This document shows, one piece after another, positions 50,517-60,669 of a DNA stretch of 64,000 nucleotides. Positions within the stretch are counted from its first letter, which is position 1; each line of letters starts with the position of its first letter. The position numbers and the translations under genes are program-made. Source of the DNA: Pseudomonas sp. NFIX28. GTDB taxonomy: Bacteria; Pseudomonadota; Gammaproteobacteria; Pseudomonadales; Pseudomonadaceae. The DNA lies in the NCBI RefSeq assembly GCF_900107395.1, contig NZ_FNPW01000005.1, positions 337,007 to 401,006 on the forward strand. The letters are read 5' to 3'. The notes below the pieces were generated by a model that was not told where the DNA came from, did not search any database, and saw only the letters and a program-made list of their open reading frames with translations.

Positions 50517-52337
50517 TCAGTTCTTGGCTTTCTTGGCAGCGCGGGTACGCTCGCCTTCGTCCAGGATCTTCTTGCGAAGACGGATGGACTTAGGAGTCAC
50601 TTCGCACAATTCATCGTCCTGGATGAATTCCAGAGCCTGTTCCAGGGTGAAACGAACCGGCGGAACCAGGGCGATGGTTTCGTCCTTGCCCGAAGCACGC
50701 ATGTTGTCGAGCTTCTTGCCTTTGGTTGGGTTCACGCCCAGGTCGTTGTCACGGCTGTTCAGACCAACGATCTGACCGTTGTAGATTTCCTGGCCGTGCT
50801 CGACGAACAGCTTGCCGCGCGCCTGCAGGGTTTCCAGGGAGTAGGTCAGCGCCTTGCCGGTTTCGACCGAAACCAGTACGCCGTTCTGACGACCGGACAT
50901 GTGGCCGGACTTCATCGGAGCGTAGCGATCGAAGATCGAGGTCAGGATGCCTGCGCCGTTGGTCAGGGTCAGGAACTGGTTACGGAAACCGATCAGGCCA
51001 CGGGCCGGGATGTTGTATTCCAGGCGTACACGGCCCTTGCCATCCGGAACCATGTTGCTCAGGTCGCCCTTACGCAGGCCCATTTCTTCCATGACCTTGC
51101 CCTGGGATTCTTCAGGGATGTCGATGGTGACGTTTTCGAACGGTTCCTGCTTCACGCCGTCGACTTCACGGATGATTACTTCAGGACGGCCAACGCCCAT
51201 TTCGAAACCTTCGCGACGCATGGTCTCGATCAGTACCGACAGGTGCAGCTCACCACGGCCGGAAACCTTGAACTTGTCAGCCGAGTCGCCTTCTTCAACG
51301 CGCAGTGCAACGTTGTACAGCAGCTCTTTGTCCAGACGTTCCTTGATGTTACGGCTGGTCACGAACTTGCCTTCTTTACCGCAGAATGGCGAGTCGTTGA
51401 CCTGGAAGGTCATGGAAACGGTTGGCTCGTCGACTGTCAGCGGCTTCATCGCTTCAACAGCGGTCGGGTCGCACAGGGTGTCGGAGATGAACAGCTCGTC
51501 GAAACCGCTGATGCAGACGATGTCGCCGGCAGCGGCTTCTTCAACGTCCACACGGTGCAGACCGTGGTGACCCATCAGCTTCAGGATACGGCCGTTGCGC
51601 TTCTTGCCTTCGGTGTCGATAGCGACGACCGGAGTGTTCGGCTTGACGCGACCGCGAGCGATACGGCCAACGCCGATAACACCCAGGAAGCTGTTGTAGT
51701 CCAGAGCCGAGATCTGCATCTGGAACGGACCGTCACGGTCAACGGCCGGAGCCGGAACGTTGTCGACGATCGACTGGTACAGCGGGGTCATGTCTTCAGC
51801 CATGTCGGTGTGGTCCAGACCGGCAATACCGTTCAGGGCCGAGGCGTAGACGACTTTGAAGTCCAGCTGTTCTTCGGTGGCACCCAGGTTGTCGAACAGA
51901 TCGAAGATCTGGTCCAGAACCCAGTCAGGACGCGCGCCTGGACGGTCGACCTTGTTGATGACCACGATCGGACGCAGGCCGGCTTCGAAAGCCTTCTTGG
52001 TCACGAAACGGGTTTGCGGCATAGGGCCGTCTTGAGCGTCGACCAGCAGCAGAACGGAGTCGACCATCGACATTACGCGTTCAACTTCGCCGCCGAAGTC
52101 GGCGTGGCCCGGAGTATCCACGATGTTGATGTGGTAGCCGTTCCAGTTGATGGCGGTGTTTTTGGCCAGGATGGTAATACCACGCTCTTTTTCCTGGTCG
52201 TTGGAGTCCATCACGCGCTCGTCGTTGAGCTCGTTGCGCTCCAGGGTGCCGGATTGACGCAGGAGTTTGTCTACCAGGGTGGTTTTACCGTGGTCAACGT
52301 GAGCAATGATGGCGATGTTGCGTAGATTTTCGATCAC
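50517..52337 (-). CDS. typA: Ribosome-associated GTPase TypA/BipA
   Basis: Translational GTPase that acts in 50S assembly and stress adaptation. The product is 606 aa from the GTG at 52337 ([17 protein letters not shown]); the open frame upstream extends 19 codons without support. G1 [11 protein letters not shown]3 [12 protein letters not shown] and G4 NKVDRPGA are intact, followed by domains II, III, V and the BipA-specific C-terminal domain ending in a Lys/Arg-rich tail. Confidence 0.97.
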   Translation of the reverse strand: MIENLRNIAIIAHVDHGKTTLVDKLLRQSGTLERNELNDERVMDSNDQEKERGITILAKNTAINWNGYHINIVDTPGHADFGGEVERVMSMVDSVLLLVDAQDGPMPQTRFVTKKAFEAGLRPIVVINKVDRPGARPDWVLDQIFDLFDNLGATEEQLDFKVVYASALNGIAGLDHTDMAEDMTPLYQSIVDNVPAPAVDRDGPFQMQISALDYNSFLGVIGVGRIARGRVKPNTPVVAIDTEGKKRNGRILKLMGHHGLHRVDVEEAAAGDIVCISGFDELFISDTLCDPTAVEAMKPLTVDEPTVSMTFQVNDSPFCGKEGKFVTSRNIKERLDKELLYNVALRVEEGDSADKFKVSGRGELHLSVLIETMRREGFEMGVGRPEVIIREVDGVKQEPFENVTIDIPEESQGKVMEEMGLRKGDLSNMVPDGKGRVRLEYNIPARGLIGFRNQFLTLTNGAGILTSIFDRYAPMKSGHMSGRQNGVLVSVETGKALTYSLETLQARGKLFVEHGQEIYNGQIVGLNSRDNDLGVNPTKGKKLDNMRASGKDETIALVPPVRFTLEQALEFIQDDELCEVTPKSIRLRKKILDEGERTRAAKKAKN

Positions 52338-52476
52338 TTGTGTATCTCGATCAGAGGATTCGGTGTGCTGACAACTGCTGGCAGCGATTAACAATAGAGT
52401 CCGGCAAGGCCGTTACAGCTTGACGGTGGCGTCGGGGGGCCGGTGACGCAAGCCACAGGCAAACAGCCCCGGGCAC

Positions 52477-53931
52477 TTAGCTCGGTCTATAAACGCGCAC
52501 ATTGGCATGTCCCTCACTGAGCAGATGGTGAGCATGCAGGCGACTCATGACGCCTTTGTCGCAATACAGCAGGTACTGGCGAGTAGGGTCCAGTTCCTTG
52601 AAGCGTGCATTCAATGCATAGAACGGCAACGCTTTTATCTCGATGCCAGAAAGTGTCAGCGGGTCGTCTTCCTGAGCATCCGGGTGACGGATGTCGATCA
52701 CGATCTGACCGGCCAGCGCCTCGCTGACTTCTTCGATCTGCAAATCCTGGCCCAGTTCGTCGATCACCCGATCGATCGGCACCAGTTTGGCCCGCTCGAT
52801 CGCACGCTCGAGCACCGCCATGTCGAATTCTTTCTCTTCATGCTCCACGCGATGGCGCTTGGCGTGGGTCTTGGGATTCACCGAAATGACCCCGCAGTAC
52901 TCCGGCATGTGCTTGGCGAAGTCGGCGGTGCCGATTTCGTTGGCCAGGTCGATGATGTCCTGCTTGTGGCTGGCGATCAGCGGGCGCAGCACCAGCTTGT
53001 CGGTCACGCAGTCGATCACCGAGAGGTTCGGCAGGGTCTGGCTCGACACCTGGGAAATCGCCTCGCCGGTGACCAGCGCGTCGATGTGCAGGCGGTCGGC
53101 GATGCTCGACGCGGCACGCAACATCATACGCTTCAAAATGACGCCCATATGACTGTTGTCGACTTTGCCGAGGATTTCGCCGAGCACTTCCTCGAACGGC
53201 ACGCTGACGAACAGCACGCGCTGGGAGCTGCCGTACTTCTTCCAGATATAGTGCGCGACTTCCATCACGCCCAATTCGTGGGCACGCCCGCCCAGGTTGA
53301 AGAAGCAGAAGTGGCTCATCAGGCCGCGGCGCATGATCTGGTAGGCCGCCACCGTGGAATCGAAACCGCCGGACATCAGCACCAGGGTCTGTTCCAGGGC
53401 GCCCAGCGGGTAGCCGCCGATGCTGTTGTGCTGGCTGTGGATCACGAACAACCGTTTGTCGCGAATTTCCATCCGCACTTCGATTTCCGGCTCTTTCAGG
53501 GAAATCCCGGCGGCGCCGCACTGCCGGCGCAGCTGGCTGCCGACGTATTTCTCCACGTCCATGGAGCTGAATTCATGCTTGCCGGCGCGCTTGCAGCGCA
53601 CGGCGAAAACTTTCCCCGCCAGGGCTTCGCCAAAGTGCTGCTTGCACTTGGCGACGATGTCGTCGAAGTCGCCCAGCGGGTACTCATCGACCTGCAGGAA
53701 ATGCGCGATACCGGGCATGCAGCTCAGGCGCTCGGTCATCTCCTTCAAGGCTTTCGGCTCGCTGATGGCGGTTTCCAGCTCGAGGTTGTCCCACACACCA
53801 TTGACCACCAGGGCCGGGTCCAGATCGCGGAGCACGGCACGGATGTTCTTCGCCAACTGACGGATGAAACGCGTCCGTACCGGGCGGCTCTTGATGGTGA
53901 TTTCCGGGAAAACTTTAACGATTAGTTTCAT
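52477..53931 (-). CDS. thiI: tRNA 4-thiouridine synthetase / sulfur carrier enzyme ThiI
   Basis: Makes 4-thiouridine at tRNA position 8 and, in enterics, supplies sulfur for the thiazole of thiamine. The product is 484 aa from the ATG at 53931. Order: ferredoxin-like and THUMP domains (about 1-165), PP-loop SGGFDST (about 183-189), and a C-terminal rhodanese domain with persulfide Cys near 457 in [11 protein letters not shown]. The other redox Cys is near 345 in PEYCGV. Divergent from glnA. Confidence 0.96.
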   Translation of the reverse strand: MKLIVKVFPEITIKSRPVRTRFIRQLAKNIRAVLRDLDPALVVNGVWDNLELETAISEPKALKEMTERLSCMPGIAHFLQVDEYPLGDFDDIVAKCKQHFGEALAGKVFAVRCKRAGKHEFSSMDVEKYVGSQLRRQCGAAGISLKEPEIEVRMEIRDKRLFVIHSQHNSIGGYPLGALEQTLVLMSGGFDSTVAAYQIMRRGLMSHFCFFNLGGRAHELGVMEVAHYIWKKYGSSQRVLFVSVPFEEVLGEILGKVDNSHMGVILKRMMLRAASSIADRLHIDALVTGEAISQVSSQTLPNLSVIDCVTDKLVLRPLIASHKQDIIDLANEIGTADFAKHMPEYCGVISVNPKTHAKRHRVEHEEKEFDMAVLERAIERAKLVPIDRVIDELGQDLQIEEVSEALAGQIVIDIRHPDAQEDDPLTLSGIEIKALPFYALNARFKELDPTRQYLLYCDKGVMSRLHAHHLLSEGHANVRVYRPS

Positions 53932-54059
53932 GAAAACAGCGCGCGCTGGGCCAGCCGAAAAAGGGGGGCGCGGATTATAGCGGAAATTGCTCAAGGTTTA
54001 ACCAATTAATGTGCACTGGGTTTTTCGCGCACCAAAACAGGTCACTGCCTTGAAAAAGC

Positions 54060-54074
54060 GCAACATTGCGGTGC
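54060..54074. promoter_or_regulatory. NtrC box upstream of glnA
   Basis: GCAACATTGCGGTGC matches GCAC-N6-GGTGC at eight of nine fixed positions. Its centre lies about 108 bases before the predicted glnA start, the classical place for an NtrC enhancer. A weaker partial match lies further upstream around 54029-54045. Confidence 0.6.
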
Positions 54075-54147
54075 GCATTTTTGCCAATCTGGGGCAAATG
54101 GCCTCGGGAATGCGTGAGTTTGGGGCAAAAAACCCAACTCGGAGCAC

Positions 54148-54163
54148 TGGCATGCAATTTGCT
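54148..54163 (+). promoter_or_regulatory. Sigma54 promoter of glnA
   Basis: TGGCATGCAATTTGCT carries TGGCA and TTGCT with exact -24/-12 spacing. It predicts a start near 54175 and a leader of about 87 bases. The rest of the 330-base thiI-glnA gap holds the NtrC box. Confidence 0.92.
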
Positions 54164-54261
54164 CCCTTGTGAGGCAGGTTGCCTTGGCAGAGTATCTGCG
54201 CCGGCATCACCCACATTCTAAGGGCACACCAACACTCGCCCGAAGCCACCCGGAGGACACT

Positions 54262-55668
54262 ATGTCGAAGTCGGTTCAACTCATCAAAGATCATGACGTC
54301 AAATGGATTGATCTGCGCTTCACTGACACCAAAGGCACTCAGCACCACGTGACCATGCCGGCCCGTGATGCGCTGGATGACGATTTCTTCGAAATCGGCA
54401 AGATGTTCGACGGTTCCTCCATCGCTGGCTGGAAAGGCATCGAAGCCTCCGACATGATCCTGATGCCGGTTGACGAAACCGCCGTCCTGGACCCGTTCAC
54501 CGAAGAGCCGACCCTGATCCTGGTCTGCGACATCATCGAACCTTCGACCATGCAGGGCTACGATCGCGACCCACGCGCCATCGCCAAGCGCGCCGAGGAA
54601 TACCTGAAGTCCACCGGCATCGGCGACACCGTATTCGTAGGTCCGGAGCCTGAGTTCTTCATCTTCGACGAAGTGAAGTTCAAGTCCGACATCTCCGGCT
54701 CCATGTTCAAGATCTTCTCCGAGCAAGGCTCGTGGATGTCCGACCAGGACGTGGAAGGCGGCAACAAAGGCCACCGTCCAGGCGTCAAGGGCGGCTACTT
54801 CCCGGTTCCGCCGTTCGACCACGACCACGAAATCCGTACCTCCATGTGTAATGCCATGGAAGAAATGGGCCTGGTCATCGAAGTTCACCACCACGAAGTG
54901 GCGACTGCCGGCCAGAACGAAATCGGCGTGAAGTTCAACACCCTGGTCAACAAGGGCGACGAAGTTCAGACCCTCAAGTACTGCGTACACAACGTAGCCG
55001 ACGCCTACGGCCGCACCGCTACCTTCATGCCTAAGCCTCTGTACGGCGACAACGGCTCGGGCATGCACGTGCACATGTCCATCTCCAAAGATGGCAAGAA
55101 CACCTTTGCTGGCGAAGGTTATGCCGGCCTGTCCGATACCGCCCTGTACTTCATCGGCGGCATCATCAAGCACGGTAAGGCCCTGAACGGCTTCACCAAC
55201 CCTTCGACCAACTCCTACAAGCGTCTGGTACCAGGCTTCGAAGCCCCGGTAATGCTGGCCTACTCGGCTCGCAACCGTTCCGCTTCGATCCGCATCCCTT
55301 ACGTGTCGAGCCCTAAAGCCCGCCGTATCGAAGCACGCTTCCCGGATCCGGCTGCCAACCCATACCTGGCCTTCGCTGCCCTGCTGATGGCCGGCCTGGA
55401 CGGTATCCAGAACAAGATTCACCCTGGCGACGCGGCTGACAAAAACCTGTACGACCTGCCGCCTGAAGAGGCGAAAGAGATCCCACAAGTTTGCGGCAGC
55501 CTGAAAGAAGCCCTGGAAGAGCTGGACAAAGGTCGCGCGTTCCTGACCAAAGGCGGCGTTTTCAGCGACGACTTCATCGACGCCTACATCGCCCTGAAGA
55601 GCGAAGAAGAAATCAAGGTCCGTACCTTCGTACACCCACTGGAATACGAGCTGTACTACAGCTGCTGA
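54262..55668 (+). CDS. glnA: Glutamine synthetase type I
   Basis: ATP-dependent synthesis of glutamine from glutamate and ammonia; dodecameric cytoplasmic enzyme. The product is 468 aa from the ATG at 54262, which has GGAGG six bases upstream. Signature [12 protein letters not shown] near the N-terminus, [11 protein letters not shown], the [15 protein letters not shown]-site region and the adenylylation site [14 protein letters not shown] (Tyr near 397) are intact. Nitrogen control through the NtrC/sigma54 elements upstream. Confidence 0.98.
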   Translation: MSKSVQLIKDHDVKWIDLRFTDTKGTQHHVTMPARDALDDDFFEIGKMFDGSSIAGWKGIEASDMILMPVDETAVLDPFTEEPTLILVCDIIEPSTMQGYDRDPRAIAKRAEEYLKSTGIGDTVFVGPEPEFFIFDEVKFKSDISGSMFKIFSEQGSWMSDQDVEGGNKGHRPGVKGGYFPVPPFDHDHEIRTSMCNAMEEMGLVIEVHHHEVATAGQNEIGVKFNTLVNKGDEVQTLKYCVHNVADAYGRTATFMPKPLYGDNGSGMHVHMSISKDGKNTFAGEGYAGLSDTALYFIGGIIKHGKALNGFTNPSTNSYKRLVPGFEAPVMLAYSARNRSASIRIPYVSSPKARRIEARFPDPAANPYLAFAALLMAGLDGIQNKIHPGDAADKNLYDLPPEEAKEIPQVCGSLKEALEELDKGRAFLTKGGVFSDDFIDAYIALKSEEEIKVRTFVHPLEYELYYSC

Positions 55669-55711
55669 TCCAGTAGCGCCGCCACGCACGGCGCGACATG
55701 CTACGTAACAA

Positions 55712-55744
55712 GAAAAAAGGCCTCCCTCGGGAGGCCTTTTTTAT
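55712..55744 (+). terminator. Terminator of glnA
   Basis: AAAAAAGGCCTCCC and GGGAGGCCTTTTTT with a TC loop form an intrinsic terminator 44 bases after the glnA stop. Confidence 0.93.
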
Positions 55745-55846
55745 TGCCCGGCCATCGCCGCGGAGCATTCCCCCAGGCGAGCCATCCATGGATAATCCGC
55801 GCCTTTCGCGCCCTCTGTCCGGCGCCTCGACGACGAAGGGATTCGT

Positions 55847-57874
55847 ATGCAGTGGACTCGTTCTCTCGGCCTGATCGCCTGCCTGGCGTTCGGCAGCACC
55901 CAGGCGGCGCCTTTCTATGCCGACAAGTCACTGGCCCACCCGCTGATCGTCGGCCTGGCGGAAAGCTCGGCGACCCTGGCCTTTATCAAGCAGGGTGGCG
56001 GCGTCAAAGGTTATTACTCGACCGACCCGGACGAGAGCCAGCCGCAGCTGCTGGACGACTTTGGCGATGCAACCATCGAGTCCGTGTTCAACGTCGCCCT
56101 GGACGATGAATCCCTGACCCGCCTGGTGCTGTTCAAACAGCGCGGCCAGTACCGTGTACACGCCTATCGCTATAACGAAGACGACCGCCTCTACCAGCGC
56201 CTGGAAAATCTGCAACCCGCCCTGGACCGCATCGCCAAAGACCGCAAGAAACTCGATGCCCCGACGGTGAAACAGGCCCTGCGCCAGCTGACACCGCTGA
56301 ATTACAGCTACTTCTACGAAGACTCGGGTTTCGACGAGTTCAACCAGCTCGACCATTCGGCCGGCACCCTGGTGGGTTACTTCGACCAGAACGGACAGCC
56401 CATCACCGCCAATCCGCCCGGAGCCGAGCAGTACAGCTACAAAAAGACCTTCGCCGAAAAGGACGGGCGCTTTCTCACCGCCACCTACTGGCGCGGCGAA
56501 ACGCCTGCGCTGGAGGGCGAGCCCCTGCTGTACAACTACCGGGCCAGCCGCATCGCCTGGGAAACCGAGCCGCAGCGCTTCACTGGCAGCGAGGACGGGG
56601 CCTGCGTGGAATACTCCGATTCCAGCCGTGCCGTCGCCGCCCAGGGTACCTATGCCCACGGCCAACGCACCGGCGAATGGGGTATTGGCGGCCCGCACAA
56701 TAGCTGGTCCCAGGGTCGCTATATCGATGGCAAACGCCAGGGCCAGTGGAGCCTGTCCAATGAGAGCGAAGGCTACTTCATGACCGGCGAATATCGTGAC
56801 AACCTGCGCGAGGGCCGCTGGACCATCAACCTGGTGGAGTCCGAAATACCTGAGAGCGGTGGTTTTGTCACTTACGCCCGGGACCTGCGCAACGGCCCCA
56901 GCGAAGTGCGTGAAGGCGGCGTGGTGGTCGAACGCGGCGACTATCTCGACGACCTGCGCCAGGGCCCCTGGCTAACCAGGGAAGGCACCGGCAATTTCGA
57001 CCAGGGTTTGCGTAGCGGCCCATGGCAACTCAAGACCGCCGAAGGCCATACCCACAGCGTCGGGTTTGTCGCCGACAAAATGGAAGGCGAACTGCGCGAT
57101 ACCGACACCAAGGGGGTATTGCGGGTGATTGAGCACTATCGCGGCGGCATTCTCTGGGGCACCCAGGAGGGCTACAACGACGCCGGCCAACTGATGTACT
57201 CCTACAACTACGAGAACGGCCAGCGCGAGGGCCGTTCGCTGGTCTACAGCGCCGATGGCAAGGTGCTGCTGTCGGACATGAGTTATCACAATGGCAACCA
57301 GCAAGGGCCCTACCTGACCTTCCTCGCCGACGGTTCGCCCGCCACGGTCGGTCGCGTCGAAGGCAGCGATTTCATCGGCCTGATGACCCAGCTGGACGAG
57401 CATGGGCAGATATTCTCCGCCACACCCCGCTGCCGCTTCGAAAGCTACAGGAGCGAAGTGCGGAACTGCGGCATGGCCCGTGAATTCAGGCAAGGCCGGG
57501 TCACCAGGGAGCGCGACTACCTGTTCGGCGAGTTGCAGGAATACCGCGAATACGATGCCCGGACCGGCCGCAAGACCCGCGAGCGCGTCATCGGCGAGGA
57601 CGACAAGGTCAGCGAAATCACCTACTACGACAACGGCCAGATCGATTGCCAGGTGAACAAGGTCGGCTTCGAGTGGATGACCGTCAACCAACAGCGGCTC
57701 AAGAACCATGGCCAGGCCAAGTTGGCCGGCGAACAGCTGTGCTATCACCGCAACGGCGCGATCAAGAGCCGCGAGTTGATCGACAACGGCTTGAGCGCCT
57801 GCCGGATCGTCTATGACGAAAGCGGCAAGCAGCTGTCTTCCAGCCCAACCGGTTGCGGGGCGGCCGGCCAATGA
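55847..57874 (+). CDS. Periplasmic MORN/YwqK-repeat protein
   Basis: A 675 aa protein with a signal peptide (MQWTRSLGLIACLAFGSTQA, cleaved before APFYAD). The first roughly 230 residues are not recognised. From about 240 to the end there are about a dozen short repeats of the YwqK/MORN kind, each with an aromatic-x-x-Gly-(x)n-Gly-x-Trp/Tyr core (TGEWGIGG, RQGQWSL, LREGRWTI, LRQGPWLT, LRSGPWQL, QREGRSLVY, and ITYYDNGQIDC). Cys pairs near the end suggest disulfides. Such beta-hairpin repeats usually mediate contacts with lipid or partner proteins; no enzymatic function is evident. Confidence 0.85.
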   Translation: MQWTRSLGLIACLAFGSTQAAPFYADKSLAHPLIVGLAESSATLAFIKQGGGVKGYYSTDPDESQPQLLDDFGDATIESVFNVALDDESLTRLVLFKQRGQYRVHAYRYNEDDRLYQRLENLQPALDRIAKDRKKLDAPTVKQALRQLTPLNYSYFYEDSGFDEFNQLDHSAGTLVGYFDQNGQPITANPPGAEQYSYKKTFAEKDGRFLTATYWRGETPALEGEPLLYNYRASRIAWETEPQRFTGSEDGACVEYSDSSRAVAAQGTYAHGQRTGEWGIGGPHNSWSQGRYIDGKRQGQWSLSNESEGYFMTGEYRDNLREGRWTINLVESEIPESGGFVTYARDLRNGPSEVREGGVVVERGDYLDDLRQGPWLTREGTGNFDQGLRSGPWQLKTAEGHTHSVGFVADKMEGELRDTDTKGVLRVIEHYRGGILWGTQEGYNDAGQLMYSYNYENGQREGRSLVYSADGKVLLSDMSYHNGNQQGPYLTFLADGSPATVGRVEGSDFIGLMTQLDEHGQIFSATPRCRFESYRSEVRNCGMAREFRQGRVTRERDYLFGELQEYREYDARTGRKTRERVIGEDDKVSEITYYDNGQIDCQVNKVGFEWMTVNQQRLKNHGQAKLAGEQLCYHRNGAIKSRELIDNGLSACRIVYDESGKQLSSSPTGCGAAGQ

Positions 57875-57960
57875 CTCGCCTTGCGCCCGATGCTTGCCAG
57901 GCACCGCGGCTTTGCGTGCATCATGGCCGCCACATTGCCCCCGAAAAGCCGAGACCGCTT

Positions 57961-58503
57961 ATGCCTTCACGATTCTGCCTCGCCCTGTTGACCCTGTTGC
58001 TGGCCGGCAACGCCTGCGCCGCTCCCGCCGCCCTTGGCCCGCTGCTGGCCACCATCGAAGAACGCCTGGCCATCGCCGACCAGGTGGCCCTGAGCAAGTG
58101 GGACAGCCACAAACCGGTGGAAGACCGCCCGCGCGAGCGCGAAGTGATTGCCGGCGCGGTGGCCCAGGCGCCCGCCTACAAACTCGATAGCGCGGCGGTG
58201 GAACAGTTCTTTGCCGCGCAGATCGAGGCCAACAAGCTGGTGCAGTACGCCCGGCTGTCCGACTGGACGTTGCAAGGCCAGGCACCGGACACCCCGCGCC
58301 CGGACCTGGTGGGGCAGATTCGCCCGCAACTTGATCAGTTACAAAAGCGCCTGTTGCAACAACTGGCCGATTTCAGCCCCCATCGCAACGACCCGCGGTG
58401 CCCGCAATGGCTGGCCCAGGCCACCCACGACGGCGACCGCCCGGCACTGCGCCAACTGGCGCTGGTTCGCGCCACCGCCGAGCTTTGTGTGTTCAAAGGT
58501 TAA
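57961..58503 (+). CDS. Secreted chorismate mutase (AroQ gamma type)
   Basis: A 180 aa exported chorismate mutase. Signal peptide MPSRFCLALLTLLLAGNACA, cleaved before APAA. The helical core carries the expected substrate contacts: ERLAIADQVALSKWD, the Arg/Glu in DRPREREVI and EQFFAAQIEANKLVQYARLSDW. Converts chorismate to prephenate in the periplasm. The start at 57961 is the only one that gives a signal peptide. The gene follows the MORN protein by 86 bases. Confidence 0.88.
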   Translation: MPSRFCLALLTLLLAGNACAAPAALGPLLATIEERLAIADQVALSKWDSHKPVEDRPREREVIAGAVAQAPAYKLDSAAVEQFFAAQIEANKLVQYARLSDWTLQGQAPDTPRPDLVGQIRPQLDQLQKRLLQQLADFSPHRNDPRCPQWLAQATHDGDRPALRQLALVRATAELCVFKG

Positions 58504-58591
58504 AGCGGCGAACCTGGGCCCGGTCTGCGGCTCTATGCTGAAGGCACTTTCATCATTGAAGTCGCCGACCCAAGCCCCCAGGAAAGCCGCC

Positions 58592-59107
58592 ATGCGTGTG
58601 CACTGCCTTTATCTGCTGTTGCTGGCCGCCCTGCCGGCCGCCGCGCAGATCTACCGCTACACCGACAGCCACGGCAATACCGCCTACAGCGACCAACCGC
58701 CGGCCGGCGTTTCCAGCCAGGCCGTCGAGCTGGCGCCGCTGAACCGCATCGAGGCGCCCCCGCCGCTCATGCTTCCCGGTGTCGAACCCGCGCAGGCGCC
58801 CCCCACCCGCGCATCGGCCTACACCACCCTGCAATTGAGCGGCGTGCCGAACGGCGGCGTGGTGCGCGCCAACAACGGCACCTTCAACGTCGAAGTCCAG
58901 CTGCAACCGCCCCTGCGCAACGAGCATCGCCTGCGCCTGCTGCTAGACGGCCAGCCCTATGGCCAACCCGGCAACCAGCCAAGCCTGCAACTGGTGAATA
59001 TCGATCGCGGCGAGCACCGCCTGGCGGTGCAGGTGCTCGATGGCGAGCGGGTGATCCAGCAAAGCCCGGCGCTGACCTTCACCCTGCAACGGGTTCATCG
59101 GCCCTGA
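58592..59107 (+). CDS. DUF4124-domain exported protein
   Basis: A 171 aa protein with signal peptide MRVHCLYLLLLAALPAAAQ and the DUF4124 motif IYRYTDSHGNTAYSDQPP directly after it. A Pro-rich linker follows, then a beta-rich domain (about 75-168) containing VQLQPPLRNEHRLRLLLDGQ. AGGAAA lies before the ATG. Its last 29 bases overlap the 3' end of ada on the other strand. Function unknown. Confidence 0.87.
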   Translation: MRVHCLYLLLLAALPAAAQIYRYTDSHGNTAYSDQPPAGVSSQAVELAPLNRIEAPPPLMLPGVEPAQAPPTRASAYTTLQLSGVPNGGVVRANNGTFNVEVQLQPPLRNEHRLRLLLDGQPYGQPGNQPSLQLVNIDRGEHRLAVQVLDGERVIQQSPALTFTLQRVHRP

Positions 59108-60194
59108 GGTTCTGGCGCGCCGAAAGCTGCGCGTACAGGCGCCGCTCATGCTCAAGTAACCAGCGTTTGCGCCAGAGCCCGCCGCCATAACCGGTGAGCG
59201 AACCGTCGGAACCTATCACCCGGTGACAGGCAATCACGATGGCGATCTGGTTGGCGCCATTGGCCCGAGCCACGGCCCGCACGGCGGAGGCCGAGCCGAT
59301 GCTGCTCGCCACCTCGGCATAACTGCGGGTAACGCCTGGAGGTATCGCCCTGAGGGCCTGCCAGACCGTGCGGGTAAAGGCCGAAGCGCTCAGCGCCAGC
59401 GGCGTGGCAAAGCTTGCTGACTCACCGGTAAAAAAACGCCGCAACTCGCTCTCGATCTGGTCGATGGGTGCAAAACGCCCAAAGCCGATGGTCGAGCCGG
59501 TGTTCTTTTGCAGACGCTTGAGCTCAGTGGCCAGGGCCGGGCGATCGAAGAATTCCAACAGATGCAGGGCCTGCGCATCGGCCACTGCCAGCATCACGCC
59601 GATCGGGGTTTGCAGCCAGTCGGCCTTGAGCAGTTCGCGACCGCGCAGGTTCGACGGTGGCTGGCCGAGCAGCCGGGCGAAGGCACTGCGAAAGCCGCTG
59701 TCGGAATCGAAACTGGCGCTGATCTGCGCATCGATCACGCTGGCGCCGCCCGCCAGCTGTTGCATGCCCTCGCCGATCCGCCGCAGCCGGGCCATTTCCA
59801 GGAAGGTCACGCCAAAGTGGCGCTTGAAAGCCCGGCGCACCGTGGAAGGGTCGAAGCCGAGCTCGATCAGGTCGCCTTCATACCAGCGCTTGTCCGCGTT
59901 GCTTTCCAGCAAAGTCAGCAGCTGCTTGACCAGGGGTTCCTGGGCGCCTGTCTGCTCCAGCGGGCGGCAGCGCAAGCAGGCGCGAAAACCAGCCTCGACG
60001 CAGGCCTTGATCGAACTGAAGAACACCGTGTTTTCGCGCTTGGGCTTGCGCGCCGCACAGCTCAGCCGACAGAACACCCCCGTGCTCTTGACCCCGACGA
60101 AAGCGAACCCGTCATAGGCCGGGTCGCGCTCGAGCAAGGCGCGGTACAGGGTATCGTCGTCGGGCAGTTGAAACAGCAAGGGGGCGTTGTCCAT
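59079..60194 (-). CDS. ada: Ada: methylation-responsive activator / O6-methylguanine-DNA methyltransferase
   Basis: Bifunctional DNA-repair and regulatory protein, 371 aa from the ATG at 60194. The N-terminal zinc domain carries the four Cys in GVFCRLSC and ACLRCRP; one accepts methyl groups from phosphotriesters and turns the protein into an activator. An AraC-type helix-turn-helix follows (about 95-185). The C-terminal methyltransferase has IACHRVIG, where the usual Pro before Cys is Ala, as expected for an Ada variant, then SLTGYGGGLWRKRWLL. Convergent with the DUF4124 gene. Confidence 0.94.
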   Translation of the reverse strand: MDNAPLLFQLPDDDTLYRALLERDPAYDGFAFVGVKSTGVFCRLSCAARKPKRENTVFFSSIKACVEAGFRACLRCRPLEQTGAQEPLVKQLLTLLESNADKRWYEGDLIELGFDPSTVRRAFKRHFGVTFLEMARLRRIGEGMQQLAGGASVIDAQISASFDSDSGFRSAFARLLGQPPSNLRGRELLKADWLQTPIGVMLAVADAQALHLLEFFDRPALATELKRLQKNTGSTIGFGRFAPIDQIESELRRFFTGESASFATPLALSASAFTRTVWQALRAIPPGVTRSYAEVASSIGSASAVRAVARANGANQIAIVIACHRVIGSDGSLTGYGGGLWRKRWLLEHERRLYAQLSARQNLRADEPVAG

Positions 60195-60426
60195 GGCCGT
60201 CTCCAGCACCAGGGGGAAATGTCTGTGCACTGTAGAGCAGCGCCACAGCGGATGCCGCCGCAAATCAGGCGTCGATTCGCCAGCGCTACCCCAAGCCCGC
60301 GCCACGCTAAACAGCCTGGCCAAAGGACCTGTCGTCGTTCCGGCATCAATAATCCAGGCCAAGGCAGCTTGCAAATCCTGGCCTGCGGGCAGCCGGCTAT
60401 TCTCTAGCGCAGCCCAGAACAAATCG
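60195..60426. other. ada leader region, no gene
   Basis: The first half of the 475-base gap between divergent ada and ntrB. No coding region, REP or terminator is apparent. It must hold the ada promoter, which I cannot place. The second half (60443-60669) is the ntrB leader and shows no obvious structure. Confidence 0.5.
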
Positions 60427-60442
60427 CACTATATTGGTGCAC
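60426..60442. promoter_or_regulatory. NtrC box upstream of ntrBC
   Basis: CGCACTATATTGGTGCA has a perfect GCAC-N6-GGTGC core (60427-60441), nearly identical to the strong enterobacterial glnA enhancer site. A second TGGTGCACCA palindrome overlaps its right half. The TATATT inside it could be the -10 of ntrBC, so NtrC binding here would repress its own operon. Confidence 0.85.
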
Positions 60443-60669
60443 CAAACTGCACCTGCCTCCATCCGCATCCCATTTTGGTTCGAAAGTACCCAGCGCAGCC
60501 GGCAAAACGCTGCGAAAGAGAACTTCATACGTCTGTTTCAGGGCTTGAACGCTTCTTTTCGGAGCCTTGGTTTGGTTTTTGCATTTTCTCCATATCAGCG
60601 CGTTATCCGCGCGCGCAATCCGGGATCAGGCCTGGGTTGCCTTGCTTCAAAAGAGGTCAACATTTACCC

